64,000 nucleotides of DNA from Garcia nutans (GCA_947685225.1 CANTUV010000022.1:8040501-8104500); one strand, 5' to 3'. Counted from the stretch's first letter, positions 48,499 through 60,659 are shown. Program-made: numbers and translations. Notes: generated by a model from the letters alone, not told the origin.

Positions 48499-48507
48499 GG
48501 CGGGAAA
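48499..48507 (-). promoter_or_regulatory. Consensus E2F site upstream of KNL2
   Basis: The minus strand reads TTTCCCGCC, an exact match to the canonical E2F consensus, about 110 bp upstream of ATG 48389. It could be in the promoter or the 5' UTR. It fits a gene needed in dividing cells, but function is inferred from the motif only. Confidence 0.45.
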
Positions 48508-48550
48508 GACCCAGAACACAAGCTCCAGAAGAAAAAAAAAATTATAAGTT

Positions 48551-48668
48551 AATTTTAGGTAGAAATTCTTAAATTAGGGTACAAACGACAAAAATAAAAA
48601 AAATTGGATTTTTTTTAGGTAGAAATTCTTAAATTAGGTCACAAACAACAAAAATAAAAATTGGATAT
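48551..48668 (+). repeat. Two tandem 60-bp units
   Basis: Units at 48551-48610 and 48611-48668 share TTTTAGGTAGAAATTCTTAA, ATTAGG, ACAAAC, ACAAAAATAAAAA and TTGGAT with few differences. Confidence 0.85.
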
Positions 48669-49002
48669 AAAAAAATTAAACTAAAATAAAAGTATACATT
48701 TTTTAGTTTATTATAAAAATTTGTTACTTTGTTTTTCATTCAAACTAATTACTTGAATCTTATTCTTAATAATTATTATAAAGGAATATGTTAGCACTAT
48801 CATACTGATTAGCAATAAATATTTTATTTTCTATTAAAATATTTTATTTTTATTTAAATATTTTTATAATATATGTAATTTAATTATTAATCATTTTAAA
48901 AAATAATTATAATAAATTTTATTAAAAATAAAATATATTTCAATAAAAATTAAGTATATTTATTACTGATTAAAAATATAAATATAACACCAACTAACAG
49001 TT

Positions 49003-49277
49003 ATTCTCTCTATTTTTTTGAAATCATCATCTTCAGTTCATACACACTTATTAAAAAAGTTATTAAATTTTTTAGGTATTATACAAAATTATTTTAAATG
49101 AATTAAAATATCTTTTATTAATTTATTAATATTATACTTTTAATTTACTAATTAAATTATTAATGATAAGGGTATAGTTAAAAAAAACTAATTAATTTTT
49201 TTATTATATAAGATGATAATTTGTGAAAAATATTTTTTTTATAAAAGCGATAATTTCAGCGGAATGTATAGAGTACC
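49003..49277. mobile_element. Stowaway-like MITE, family A copy 2
   Basis: Same family as 10780-11066 (shared ATTAATGATAAGGGTATAGT / ATTAATAATAAGGATATAAT, then AACTAATTAATTTTT / GATTAATTAATTTTT). Ends CTCTCTATTTTTTTGAAATC and GATAATTTCAGCGGAATGTA are imperfectly inverted. Confidence 0.6.
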
Positions 49278-49654
49278 TAATATAAAACATATCATTTATT
49301 ATAATAAAATTTATTAACCAACTTGATTATTATGAGATTTTTCAAAAAAGAAACTGATTAATATTATTTGAAGAACATAAATGATTTAAAAATAATTTTT
49401 TAAAATATAAAAATTTGTTCTTTTTAAGTTTCAAGATAAACTCAATTAATTTTCATAAAAACCATTTGAAAATAAATGTAATATGAAATTTAGGTAACTT
49501 ATAAAAAATTTAAAATAAATGCAATTAATGTAAACTTAAAATATGTTATTTCTGTGCAAATTAATCGTGATAGATAAAAATAGACGTGTAAAATATACTT
49601 ATATAATTAATATTTGAATTAATTACAAATTGCATTATGCTAAACTGAAGCTCG

Positions 49655-49831
49655 CAGAGATATAAAGAATATGACTGGTTTTTGGATGAAACTAATGCCA
49701 GGTATGATTTTGCTTTGACTTTGTCGAGTCAAAATGCTAAATTGGCTGAAATGAGTCCGAATGCTAGCTTTAGCTTGGCTGGAAACAAAGTTGCTCTCCA
49801 TCTTGTACATTTGACTGCAAAATTCAATTGA
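49655..49831 (+). other. Exon-like open stretch of unknown origin
   Basis: One plus-strand frame stays open for ~58 codons with ordinary composition (EYDWFLDETNARYDFAL, then LSSQNAKLAEMSPNASFS) before TGA, in a region that is otherwise AT-rich and full of stops. No family is recognised and no splice sites are convincing. It may be an old exon fragment or chance. Confidence 0.2.
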
Positions 49832-50559
49832 GGTAGCATTGCAATTCTGATTGTCGACTAGTCCTCACCATAAATTCCAACTAATGAAATCATTTGACTG
49901 ATTAAAGTGGAAGTTATTTTTAATATTTACAGTACATTCCAACCGTTCATATTACTTGCATTACCTTAACCATCTGAAAAAATAATAATAAAATAAATTA
50001 AGAATATTAGTCATTTTACTAATATTTTAATATACTTATATTATTTTTATTATCTAATTAAATTTAACTTTTTATTATTTTGAATATTTAATATATATTT
50101 TTATATATAAGTTGAGCATGAGGAGTGAAATAAGGGATTTGGAGAAAAGAAAGAATGTGATATGAGGTGCAGAGAAGCAAGATATTATCCTTCAGTCTTA
50201 AAATTCAATAAAAATTAAATAACCAGAAGTAAGATATTATCCTTCAATCTTGAAATCCAATAAAAAATAAATAATCAGAAGTAAGATCTTATCCTTCAAG
50301 ATCAAAAATTCTTCTCAGTTATTATTTAGTTTTTAATTATTGAACAACTATTGTGATTATCTTCAATTTTCTTGTTAAATTGATGCAATTTATTATTTGT
50401 TCGGCTTTCAATTAAATTTGTTGTCCAAAATCAATTTATACAATTCATTCATCAAAGATTTCTATATAAGATTCGAGCAAGCAGCAAAAGTAAATTTGAT
50501 TTGATTCTTTTGGTTGGTCCTATTAAGAATTTTATGCAATCACTTAATTAGAAGTCAAT

Positions 50560-50690
50560 TCGAGTCAAGTGACCTGTTAGCTTAAAGAGCTAGTCAGGAA
50601 AGGTGCTAGTTTGTGATACTTAGACTAGCACGCCAAGAATAAGAAAAAGAATCCAATATCAATTGAGAGAAAAAATGAAAATTAGTTTAT
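50560..50690 (+). repeat. Repeat unit R1 (partner at 52468-52610)
   Basis: GTCAAGTGACCTGTTAGCTT ... GAGCTAGTCAGGAAAGGTGC ... ACTAGCACGCCAAGAATAAG, closely paralleled by GTCGTGTGATATGCTAGTTT ... GAGTTAGTCAAGGGAGGTGC ... GCTAGCACATCAAGTGTAAG at 52468-52610. Confidence 0.6.
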
Positions 50691-50929
50691 ATATGTGTAA
50701 ATCCTTAATTTTACATACAGAATGAAGAGCGAGTGATCACGGTCCCAACACAATTTAAAATGCTCAAATTGGAGTTCGGATGAGGCTAGAAATGGTAAAA
50801 GACAGTTGGCTACGATGCGCACAGCTACAACACATCGTTCAAATAGTTGTGCGTCATGTGGATGGCTGCGAGTCATCCAGCTGTCTGTACTCCCATTGCA
50901 CAACAACCTCGTTCGAGTGCAGATTTTCA

Positions 50930-51330
50930 CCAACAATCTAATTTTTGTACTTTTTTCTATAAATAAGGGTCCTTTTTCTTCACAAAATAATTTGAAAATT
51001 CTGTAAAAATTGTAATAAATTTAATCTCCAATTTATCTCTCAAAAATTAATTTTCTCCAAAACTAATTCTTCTTTCTTCACTTAATTTATTTCAATTAAT
51101 TCCTTTTCTTCACATCAATTTAAGGAGATCTCATTAAGAGCAAGGTGGAATTGAGAAGTGGAAAGGCATCTCAACCATTTATCAAAGTAAGCAAATTCTC
51201 CAAACCCAAATCTTTTTCAATTCAATAACAAAACTAACCTAATTAATTAAACTATGCTCTTTTCAAGCAAAAAAATAAACTATTAAAGACTTTGATTTTC
51301 ATTTAAAAGAGATAAGTATGCATACTTTGA
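50930..51330 (+). promoter_or_regulatory. Possible retroelement promoter / LTR segment
   Basis: CTATAAATAAGGG at about 50957-50970 is a good TATA box, followed by repeated AATAA-type words and C/T-rich leader sequence, with the gag remnants 1.8 kb downstream. No second LTR with the same sequence was found in direct orientation, so this is tentative. Confidence 0.3.
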
Positions 51331-51369
51331 ATTTTCACTCCAAATAGCAAGCACATTAAAAGTCACATA

Positions 51370-51850
51370 ATTGGTTTTCCTCTCTTTCTCCCTTTCTTTC
51401 TTTTTAATTTGTCTTTCTTCTTTTCTACATATTTGATCTTCTTTAATTGATTTATTTTTAATAATTTGTGCTAAACCATGCTCATAAGGGATAAGTTAAT
51501 GTTTGTAATATTTATTCTCTTTTTGGAGACTTGTGTTTAACTTACAACTTATAAAGACTGGAATTAAAACTCCCCTTTATATGTTAATATGAGGTTATAA
51601 ATTTATTTATTTATTTGAATGTATGGAATGTATGTCATCTTATTATTGCTCATGTATTTATTATTTGCCATCCATAGATTTTAACCGTCATTCATGAAAA
51701 TCAAATGTTCAAAAGTTAAAGTTTCTTTAAAGTGAAATTTTATTTTACTTAAAATCAACTTGAAAACTAAATACATAATTCACTGTGATTAGTTTTGGAC
51801 TAGTGCATTTTAGGTGTAAAATTAAATATTTTTCATCAAGTAAAGTAAAA
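51370..51850 (+). repeat. Arm of a ~4-kb-spaced inverted repeat (partner 55880-56260)
   Basis: Plus strand 51710-51830 reads AAAGTTAAAGTTTCTTTAAA ... ACTTGAAAACTAA ... ACTAGTGCATTTTAGG; the reverse complement of 55900-56040 reads AAAGTTAAAGTTTCTTTAAA ... ACTTGAAAACTTA ... GATAGTGCATTTTAGA. Further matches continue back to about 51370 (CATAATTGGTTTTCC / CCCAATTGGTCTTCT). Divergent with many indels. Confidence 0.6.
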
Positions 51851-52111
51851 GTTTTTTTCTTTAAATTTTTTCAATCAAAGAAATTGAGGTAACGACTCTC
51901 CAACCAAACTTTTAAAATAAAGACATCATCCTTTTCAAAATAGAGGAGAGTAATCCTTTTTCCAAATTTAAAAAAAAAAACTATTTTAAGACATGTGCTT
52001 ACCAAACTAACTGGAGACCGTATGCGATAGTGTTGTGTGAGATCAGACTCAAATGAGCTTTCCAACTCCTTTTAGTGAGCCAAATTGATGCTCGGGCAAG
52101 GCCTCACAATA

Positions 52112-52716
52112 GGCCAACTCAATACAATCTAAATAACTTGGGTTAATCATTTTTAAAGCCAAAGTTGGACCTTGAAATGAGCAGGTTATTTGGAGCCAAT
52201 ATTGGATTAGACCATTATAATTGGTACCAAAGCCATCCACCAGTTGGAAGTGCAAAGTTAAGTGATATACAAGGTTAAGTGCTAGACGATGAGAGTCACC
52301 TCTGGAACCGGTTGGGCTAAATGCTACATTGTGGGAGTCACCTCTAAAACTTATAAAAGCCATATTTAGGTCTACATAGATCCTAGATTGAACCCAAATG
52401 TAAATATAAACTAGTCTGTTTGTGATGGAGACATCGCATCTCAAAAGGAGGGAAGATTGTAAAACCTCGAGTCGTGTGATATGCTAGTTTGAGGAGTTAG
52501 TCAAGGGAGGTGCCAACTTGAGGTGTTAACTTGAGGAGTTAAGCTAGCACATCAAGTGTAAGAAAAAATCCCGCATTAGCTGTAGGATGAGATGAAAAGA
52601 GATTTATATAGGCCAACTCAATACTAAGTAACTTGGGTTAACTATTTTAGGGCTAAAGGTTCAGTCTTGAAATAACCAGGTTTTTTAGAGCCAGTGTTGA
52701 TCGGGCTGTTACATGT
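52112..52716 (+). repeat. Two ~105-bp direct repeats (R2)
   Basis: 52112-52220 and 52611-52716 share GGCCAACTCAATAC, TAACTTGGGTTAA, CTTGAAAT, CAGGTT and GAGCCANTNTTG. The second ends in a retroelement-like GGGCTGTTACA. The segment between them contains repeat R1 copy 2. Confidence 0.65.
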
Positions 52717-52799
52717 ATACACTTTTTAAAGCTCAAAATTTGTCATTCACTAGATGACTAATTTTTTGCATGCTCAGTTGAACATTTATTTACTAAGAT

Positions 52800-55720
52800 G
52801 CCTTTAAAGAAAAATTTAGTAAATGACACACCCGAGTCTAATGACCTGGAGATTGTTACTACTAACTTAAGGCAAGAAGACTTTGCTCTCTAAATGGAGG
52901 AACAATTCGAGAAGGGTGATCCAACATGCCTTATAGAAAATATAGGTTAGAGTTCATTTGAGCTACCTACAGGCTCAAGCAATTTGTAAGAAACTCAAGT
53001 TTTTTATAAATGAAAAAGCATTAAAAAATGTTCAAAGAGTGGTGAAATAAAAAAAAATGCAAGAGTAATATGATGTCTTCATTTTATACATGAAAGAGAA
53101 AATTCAGATTGAGCATAAAAAGAATGAGCTAAGTTTGTGAAGACCTAGCCCATGTATGCTTGATATTTCCTAAGATTAGGGAAGTAAGTCTAAAATGAGC
53201 ACAAGTCTAAAATGAGCACGAGGGGACTCTTCAACCTAAGAAATTGAAGAAGTTCCTCGTCCTCAAGTATCAGCTAAAGAAAGGTATGTTCCCCCAAGGA
53301 AGAGGGATGAGAACAATATAAACAATTATAACAATGGCCGATATAACAACCATAACTCCAAAACTCCATTGCCTCATCAGATATATTGAGCAACTATTCC
53401 ACAATTCGAATCTCAATAGCATATGGGAAAGCATATGATGAACACCGGCACTGTTAGCGGTCCTACCACCATTAAAACTAAGATCAGAGGTCAAATTCCT
53501 TATCCTCCAAGACACTTGGTCCCTATAGATGTGGAAGTAGTGAGAGAAGTTAATCAAGACCCTTTATGAATGTAGCCTAAGGAAAATAGGTTGTCTAAAG
53601 TTCATTAACCTTATCCAAAAACAATTAACAAGGATCATCTATACCCCAAAAGAATACCCAAGTTTTAGACTTTACTCTTTTCCTTAGAGAAGATAGTCTA
53701 TCATCTTTAGAACATATGGCTCAATTCACCATCCAATATGGGAAACTGGCCAACTTTGAGAATTTTTCTTGCTTTAAGCTTAGGTTACTCCCCAATTTCT
53801 TAATTAGAATTGTATTTACATGGTATTCAACTTTGCCAAGGAACTCAATTCTTTTTACTTGGCAAGAAATGTATTAAGGTGTTATCTAGAGTGACACAGA
53901 GGATTAGTGAATCCACTGATAAATTTAATGCCAAATTTAAAAGATGAGGAATTGGTGCAATGTTTATCTACTTAAAACTAAGTTTATTAAAATGGCTCAT
54001 AGGGGACTAAACATTAAGTTGAGGAAGAAGTTCTAAGAAATAGAGTTTATAGATTTTTATGAACTAGCTGTCAAAGTTACTAAGTATGAAGAACTTTTCC
54101 ATGAAGAGAAGTAAAAAAAGAAAGCAGCGATGGAAACTTATTATCAAGAAGTTAGTAATCAAGATGTAGTAATAGTAGATAAATGGCTACTTCTAGGACG
54201 TGTGTTTGTCCATCATTAGTGAAGAAACCTTGATACTTGGAAGAAGGCTCAAACTATCAATGCATAACTATAGTATACTTTTGATGTATCAAAGACTAAG
54301 GAACCTCTTGAAAGAAGATTTCATCAAGCTCCCTCCAAATCACAAGATTCCTAGCAAAGAATAACTGAAAGGAGCAAACTACTGCAAATTCTATAATTCA
54401 TGGAATCATACAATAAACTCCTCCTATTGGGGTTTTAAGAATTTAGTCTAAGATAGAATCAATCAAGGGGTCCTAAAATTTTCCAAAAAAAAAAGTAAAG
54501 CAATGCTTATAGATAAGAACCATTTTTCTCCAGTAGTTTCAGTGAGCATAACCTCTTTTGACTTGTGTTCATTATTGAACAAAAAGAGGATGGAGAAAGA
54601 GAATTACAAAAAGTTACAAGCCAAGCCCAAGGCATATAATCCTAAAGTTTGGATGCCAATACGAAGTTAGTAGCAAATAAGGGAGTAGTTGAAAGATACT
54701 TAAATCATAAGATCACAAAATTCATTTCATCAGAAGAAGATTCATCAACCTTATAAAATCAAATTTGTTGTTACCCATCATATGGCCTTTAGCAACCAAT
54801 GACACTATGCTCAACACCAAACGCTTCCTCAACCATTGATAAGAATACGAAAAATAAGGCTACTGAGGCACAAGACAACTGAGAGGAAGTAAAAAGAATT
54901 AGAGAAAAAACCATGTAAGAAAACTAGATTTGGGAAAAAGATATAATGATGATGTAAGGAGTGAAGAGTTAGGGGAGACAATGGAGACATCAGAATCATA
55001 AATCACCAAGGAGGATTTACAGTTGGTAAAATATTAATTTCATTTCAATGAGTTGTCATTGAAATAGTTCCATCTTTGGACTTTATGGCTAAAAAAGTCA
55101 AGGAAGGTGACTGTTTTGAACTAGATGAAGCTCGGTAGGTAACTTCATAGATAGTTGAGGAGGATGCACCAACAATATCACCATCCAGGCCAATTAAATC
55201 AAATAAAGAGCAGAGAATGGTTTTTGATAAGCCAACTCTTGAGATGGCCAAACATATTTGGCCCTTGCATGTAAATTGCAAATCTGAATGGGAGACTTGT
55301 TGTAAAGATCTTAATGGACAATGAAGCAATAGTAAATGTGATAGCCTAAAAAATGTTGAGGACTTTCAAAAAAACAAAAGTGGATCTCATTGCAACAAAT
55401 GTTACACTATCAACATTCACTAGGGATCGGTAACCCAGGCCCAAAGGATTCTTACTTTGCAAACTGTAATTAGAGATATAACATCTATATTTGCCTTTTT
55501 GTTGTACATTTGTGTGCTAATTATAATGCGTTATTAGGTTGCAAATGGAATACATGCAAACTAGTGTGACCATACTTTCTTTACCAACTTTTGCTTTACT
55601 AGAAGGGAAATGAAGTAGAAGTAATCTAGGCTGAGAATAAACCCTTCCGCATTCATGTTGATAATGTTGACGCTACATATTATGCCTCAGATATTGCACT
55701 GATTTATTTCTCAAGTAAGA
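52800..55720 (+). pseudogene. Ty3/gypsy retrotransposon gag-protease, decayed
   Basis: Plus-strand pieces in changing frames. From about 53690 come the retrotransposon gag segments LANFENFSCFKLRLLPNF and TWYSTLPRNSI, then MAHRGLNIKLRKKFEIEFID and DFYELAVKVTKYEELFHEE (about 53990-54110). Near 55310 comes the retropepsin-like ILMDNEAIVNVIA (D-x-A active site, usual form D-N/G-A) with TFKKTKVDLIATNVTLSTFT downstream (about 55370-55425). No RT or integrase is recognisable. Only gag and protease remain, with many stops. 52800-53600 looks like the gag N-terminus. Confidence 0.65.
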
Positions 55721-55879
55721 AGAAGAATGGTGATCCTAAGCATATTTATATGTCATCATTGGAATGAGAAATGATCACGAGGCAATCATAAGCCATACTC
55801 AAGTCTTCAGCCAAAGTGTCTCTTGGGCTATTAGGAGAACCCATGAGAAAGAAGCGGTAGTTGTAGCCACTACATACTT

Positions 55880-56260
55880 AGTAACTTTGGAAGTGAAATG
55901 TTTTGTCTAAAATGCACTATCCTAAATCAAAAGATGGATCCTAGATTAAGTTTTCAAGTTAAGTAAAAAAAGTTTAGCTTTTAAAGAAACTTTAACTTTA
56001 AAAAATGTTTTTCATGGATACATAGATAAATATGCATGAGCAGTTATAAATATGACATACATAAGCATAGTAAACAATTAGTGAATTACATTACATTAAA
56101 AATTCAACCAAAAAGAGAATCTTAACTCTAGCCCTTATAGGTTTTAGGTTAAGCACGCATTCCCTAAAATCATCCAAAAATAAATCAAAGCAATAAAATT
56201 AAAAAAAAAAGAAATGAAAAGGAGAAGAAGAAGAAGAAGACCAATTGGGTTGATTTTAAT
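55880..56260 (-). repeat. Inverted repeat arm (partner 51370-51850)
   Basis: Reverse-complement relative of 51370-51850. Together they bracket ~4 kb holding the gypsy gag-protease remains. An (AAG)n tract lies at about 56222-56240. Confidence 0.6.
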
Positions 56261-56700
56261 TTGGTTTGCTATTTGGGTTTATATTCCAACATATGCATGT
56301 GTATCCCTTGAATGGAATTAGAACCTTGCAATTCAATCGATTAATTGCAATGGAGTAGTTTAATTTATCATGTTTTTTTATGATTAAAATGGTTTGATTA
56401 CCAAAATTGGAAGAAAAAAAAAAGATTAGAGCAAGTTGCTTGTACCTTAGTTTTTCTTCCTAACTTAGGAGATGGATCTTTAAGCGCTTTTTGTCGGACT
56501 GTGATTCCACATTGAAAAAGCCTTAAGATGAAGATGGGTTTGAGCTTGATTGACTTTGATGCTTGGGTTGATGATAATGGGTTTGGGTCCAATCCACTCC
56601 AAAAGAAAACGTAACTGAGTCCAAAAGATTGGTTTATTTTAAGCTAAGTTGAAAGATTAGTCAAATTAATAGCTCCATATACTACAAATTAATTTAACAC

Positions 56701-57167
56701 TAGGGGTAGATGCAGAAATATATATGAGAGGAGACCGATTCAAATAATCATATGTATTATTAAATAAGAAAAATTAATATTTACTAAATGATAATCATAA
56801 TTCATAATTAAAAATAAATTTCATATTGCTTGCATTCTAAATAACATATCAAAAAAGAGCATACTGCTCTTTTGAGTTGTGAAAATAATTTATAATTAAA
56901 TATATGATAAATATTTTCTCTTATGTGATCTTATTAAAATAAATATTCAAGTAAAAAGTTGAATAAAAAAATTTAGACCCCAGATATTTAAATTGAAAAT
57001 TAAGCAAACAAAATTAAATTGTATTGAAAAAGGATCATATAATTAATTTTAGGAGGGGTCAATCCTTATATATTATGTATTTTTATAAAAAAAAAATCTA
57101 AATTAAAAAATATTATTAATTGGATTAGTGGGAAGAGGGCCATATTTTCTATTTTGGTCCACCCCTG
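56701..57167. mobile_element. Non-autonomous hAT-like element (8-bp duplication)
   Basis: Begins TAGGGGTAGATGCAGAAATA and ends TTGGTCCACCCCTG; the reverse-complemented end CAGGGGTGGACCAA matches the usual plant hAT end. Flanks TTTAACAC (56693-56700) and TTTAGCAC (57168-57175) differ at one base, consistent with an aged 8-bp duplication. About 467 bp, AT-rich, non-coding, not obviously related to the 45480 element. Confidence 0.7.
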
Positions 57168-57175
57168 TTTAGCAC

Positions 57176-58979
57176 CCAAACAAGCTAAAGGCAAGTCCTA
57201 AACGATCCAAAACTAAGAAGAAGAATATTTTCCTTTTTATAAAGCACGAGAGAGAGAGAGAGAGTGTAGCAAATATGTGTTTCTTACCTTGTGGAATGAT
57301 TTGGAAGTTAGGAGAGACCTACTATTTATAAAGAGGACTTAGGGACTCAAATATGCATAAAAATTATATGGGATCAAGGAGTTAGCATGATAGCCGTAAT
57401 GAAGGTGCACAACGTGCCGAGCACGCTGTGCTAAGATAATTGCATGGCAGCTATAGTGGCTCCTGCGATTTTTGTGTTTTTGATGATTATGGACATGTTC
57501 TGACTCCAATTAGCATGATTCAAGTTGTGTTGAACTCATGATCGCGCGGACTTCGCCTCAAGTGTAAAATTAAGAGTTCACAACATTATAAGGACATATT
57601 CTACTAAGTGTAGGTGCATATATTTATTTACTGTATTGAACTATCTTGTTTGGTTTTATGAATGGATTTAATTATTTTATTTATTGCCTTAATAATCACA
57701 TGTTAGAAGAATATTGTTTTAATAATTAAAAACAAAATAATACTAAGACTTAAAAAGAGACCGATTCTAATGAATCGGCGTATTATAGGTGCTGAGTCAT
57801 TTTTTACTTTCTCTATACATATCCAGATTTTCAAACCTGATGAGGGATTGAGATTCCTTAGAACTCAAGTTATCTATCTATTTTTTATTTTCTTGGCTCG
57901 TTTGTGTGGCAACATCTAATCTTCGGGCTTAGACCTGTTTTTTCTAAGATTTTGAATCTAACAACGCTGAAGTCACAAGAACCATTTAATCGAGAGTGTG
58001 AGATGAAAATTTTCTGTTTATAATATAATTTATAAATTTTTATTTCTATAAAGTACCCCTTAATATGACATTTTTAATTATTAGTGGTGTAAAATAAAAA
58101 TTTTAATTGAAAAGCAAAAAAAAAATAAAGAAAATAAAAAATGGTGCATTGGATAAGTGCAATGAGCATCTATGCAAGTGACTGTTGCCAAGCCAATAGT
58201 GACCTGCACAAGTGATCGATGATGGTTGTATGCGTCATAGATGACACAATAATTGTAAGCTTTTTTATTTTTGTATTTTTTTATATCTTATGACTCTATA
58301 TCTCTCTAAAAATATAATTTATAATCGCTCCAATTAAAAAAAAATTCATATAGCTGAGCCCAATTAACTTGATATTAAAGTTTCATTGATTTGTTAAGTT
58401 GAATAGAGTGAGTAATAACTAAAATCGATGGTTTGGATCTAGTTCTTAAAAGACATGGGAATTGGACTCTTGTAATCCAATATCAATTTTGAACTTAGTT
58501 TGATTTTCTCCTGTCCTAGTCTAGCTCGCAATTCACATCTCTATTGGTGAGAATTTTACTAGAAAAGACAACTGATCAAATGATTTTGAGTATTCGAATT
58601 GTCTCGATCTGTTTATATAGAATTTGAATAGTTTATAAATACATTTAGATGGGTATGATAATGTTTACTATTTATGATGAGTTTTGGTAAGGCACGACTA
58701 TATATCCTTGGGTGCCAACCACCCATATATGTTTATGTAATAATTTTTTATTAGTTTTATTTTTATTAAATTTTATTTATTATATTGTGTTTTAATTATA
58801 TAATTTTACAGTATGAAATTATTTTAATAAGATTATATTAATATTATATTTTTATTTATAATTATTTTATTAAAAATTATAATTTTATAATTTTTAACAG
58901 ATAATTTAATAGTTTAAATAGTATGTAAATAGAATAGTATTAATGGGACAAATATAAATAATAGAGAGATAATTATAAA
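57176..58979. other. Region without a recognisable gene
   Basis: A (GA)n tract lies at 57247-57265. 57400-57970 is more complex (for example CACAACGTGCCGAGCACGCT, AAGAGACCGATTCTAATGAA) and resembles LTR or leader sequence, but no family was recognised. Otherwise AT-rich with no ORF. Confidence 0.35.
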
Positions 58980-60306
58980 TTGATAAATTTTATTGGTTGT
59001 TCCTGAAAAATACACTAAGATCCATTGTCATGCTCTGTTGTTAAATTATCTCAGTCTCGTCCCTAAAATATTCACTTAGCTCCCGTTGTCGTTTTTCTGT
59101 CCATTTTTCTATCTAAAAATTTAATAGAGTCAATGTGACAAATGATGTAAAAAGCTAACGTGCATGGCACTATATTATCCACCATACTAGCCCCTTAACT
59201 ATTAAAAATATTAATCTTTAAATTTTATGGAGGTTTAAGGATTCACATCCCCTATAAAAAATGAATAGTTGCTGACAATTTTTTATTCAAAAACACTGCA
59301 TTATTTATATTTTAACTATAGTTTACTGAAACTTATAATTAAATAGTGATAGAATATTTTGATTTTATTATTTGAAAAATAAAACTATTACAGTGATTCA
59401 AATTTTCAAGATTTTCTAATTTTAAAATTATTTTTATTTTCAAATAATCTATATTTTTTTAAAAAAGTAGATTATATTTGAAAATAATCTATGTTTCCGT
59501 TTCTTAATTTGAATAATCTTAATGAATCCAATTTTTATTGATATAATACTAAAGGAATTTGTTATTTTATAAACTAGCTGTAATTTTTATAAATTAAGAA
59601 ATTAAAAATTTATGATAAATATTGTAATATATATTAAAATTAATCATTAATTTAATGAATGTTATTAAAATTAATAATTAAGTCAACTTGTTACTAAATA
59701 TATCAATAAAAAGTGAATGACGTTATCAAATTCTTTTAGTATTAAAAAATATTTTGAAATAAAATAATAATTTGAAAATTTTTTGAAAAATTGAATTTCT
59801 GTAAAAATTTTATTTTTAAATAATAAAATCAAAATATTGTATTATTGTGCACACTTTATTTATTCTGAAATTTTTTTGGGGAATTATTTAGTTATATGTT
59901 TCCAGTAAACTGTAGTTAACCTGTAAATAATATAGTACTCTAAGCTAAAATAATAAGCAACTGTCTTTTTATTGGAGGTGGATGGATTCACAAATTTAAA
60001 GATTAATATATTTAATATTTAAATAGCTAATATGGTGAATGATGTGATGCCATATTAATTTTTGAAATAATATAATATCATATCAATTTTTGAAATGATA
60101 TGATACAGTGTGTCATGTTATTTTTAAGAGCTGATGTAGTGCTATATTATTAACTACGTCAATTCTATTAAATTTTAAGATAAAAAATAGATGAAAAGAC
60201 GATAATTAAAATTAAGAGTATATTTTAGAGATCACGGTGGAGCAATTTAGTAATGAAAATTAACGATGAATATTAGTGTATTTTTCTGGGCAGGAAAAAT
60301 TTATTT
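58980..60306. mobile_element. Non-autonomous Mutator-like element, 1.3 kb, 9-bp target duplication
   Basis: Inverted ends over 200-300 bp: left CCTGAAAAATACACTAAGAT, AAAATTTAATAGAGTCAATG, CACTATATTAT; right, reverse-complemented, CCCAGAAAAATACACTAATA, AAAATTTAATAGAATTGACG, GCACTACATCA. The 9-mer AATTATAAA is repeated exactly at 58971-58979 and 60307-60315. The interior is AT-rich and non-coding. Confidence 0.78.
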
Positions 60307-60334
60307 AATTATAAAGAAAAATAAAAAAAAAGAT

Positions 60335-60600
60335 ACCATTCACCGTATTTTTTAAAAATTTTTACTTTTTTATTAGAAATATTTTAGTTATTTTATTATA
60401 AACTCATAGTAAACTCATTATAAACTGTATAAAATTTATAAACTAATCATAAATTCATTATAAGCTTAGTATAAATTCTTTGTAAACTAATAAAAATATG
60501 GTATTTTAATAAATATTTTATAAATTTTGATATTTTGATAAATATTTTATAAATATAATAAATTTAAAATTATTTTTATATTTTTATAAAAAATCCAATT
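60335..60600. repeat. Dispersed repeat, copy 2 (partner at 34305-34560)
   Basis: Divergent relative of 34305-34560 in the same orientation, directly to the right of the 1.3-kb Mutator-like element and left of the ArfGAP gene's upstream region. Confidence 0.5.
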
Positions 60601-60659
60601 ATAAACGGATTAAAAGAAGTTAAACCCAGCCCATCCAGTAGAGTGATTTTTACAGGTGC

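Noticed and set aside
53270..53557. Minus-strand 95-residue ORF
   Set aside because: Lies opposite the gypsy gag remnants; no similarity, a chance open frame.
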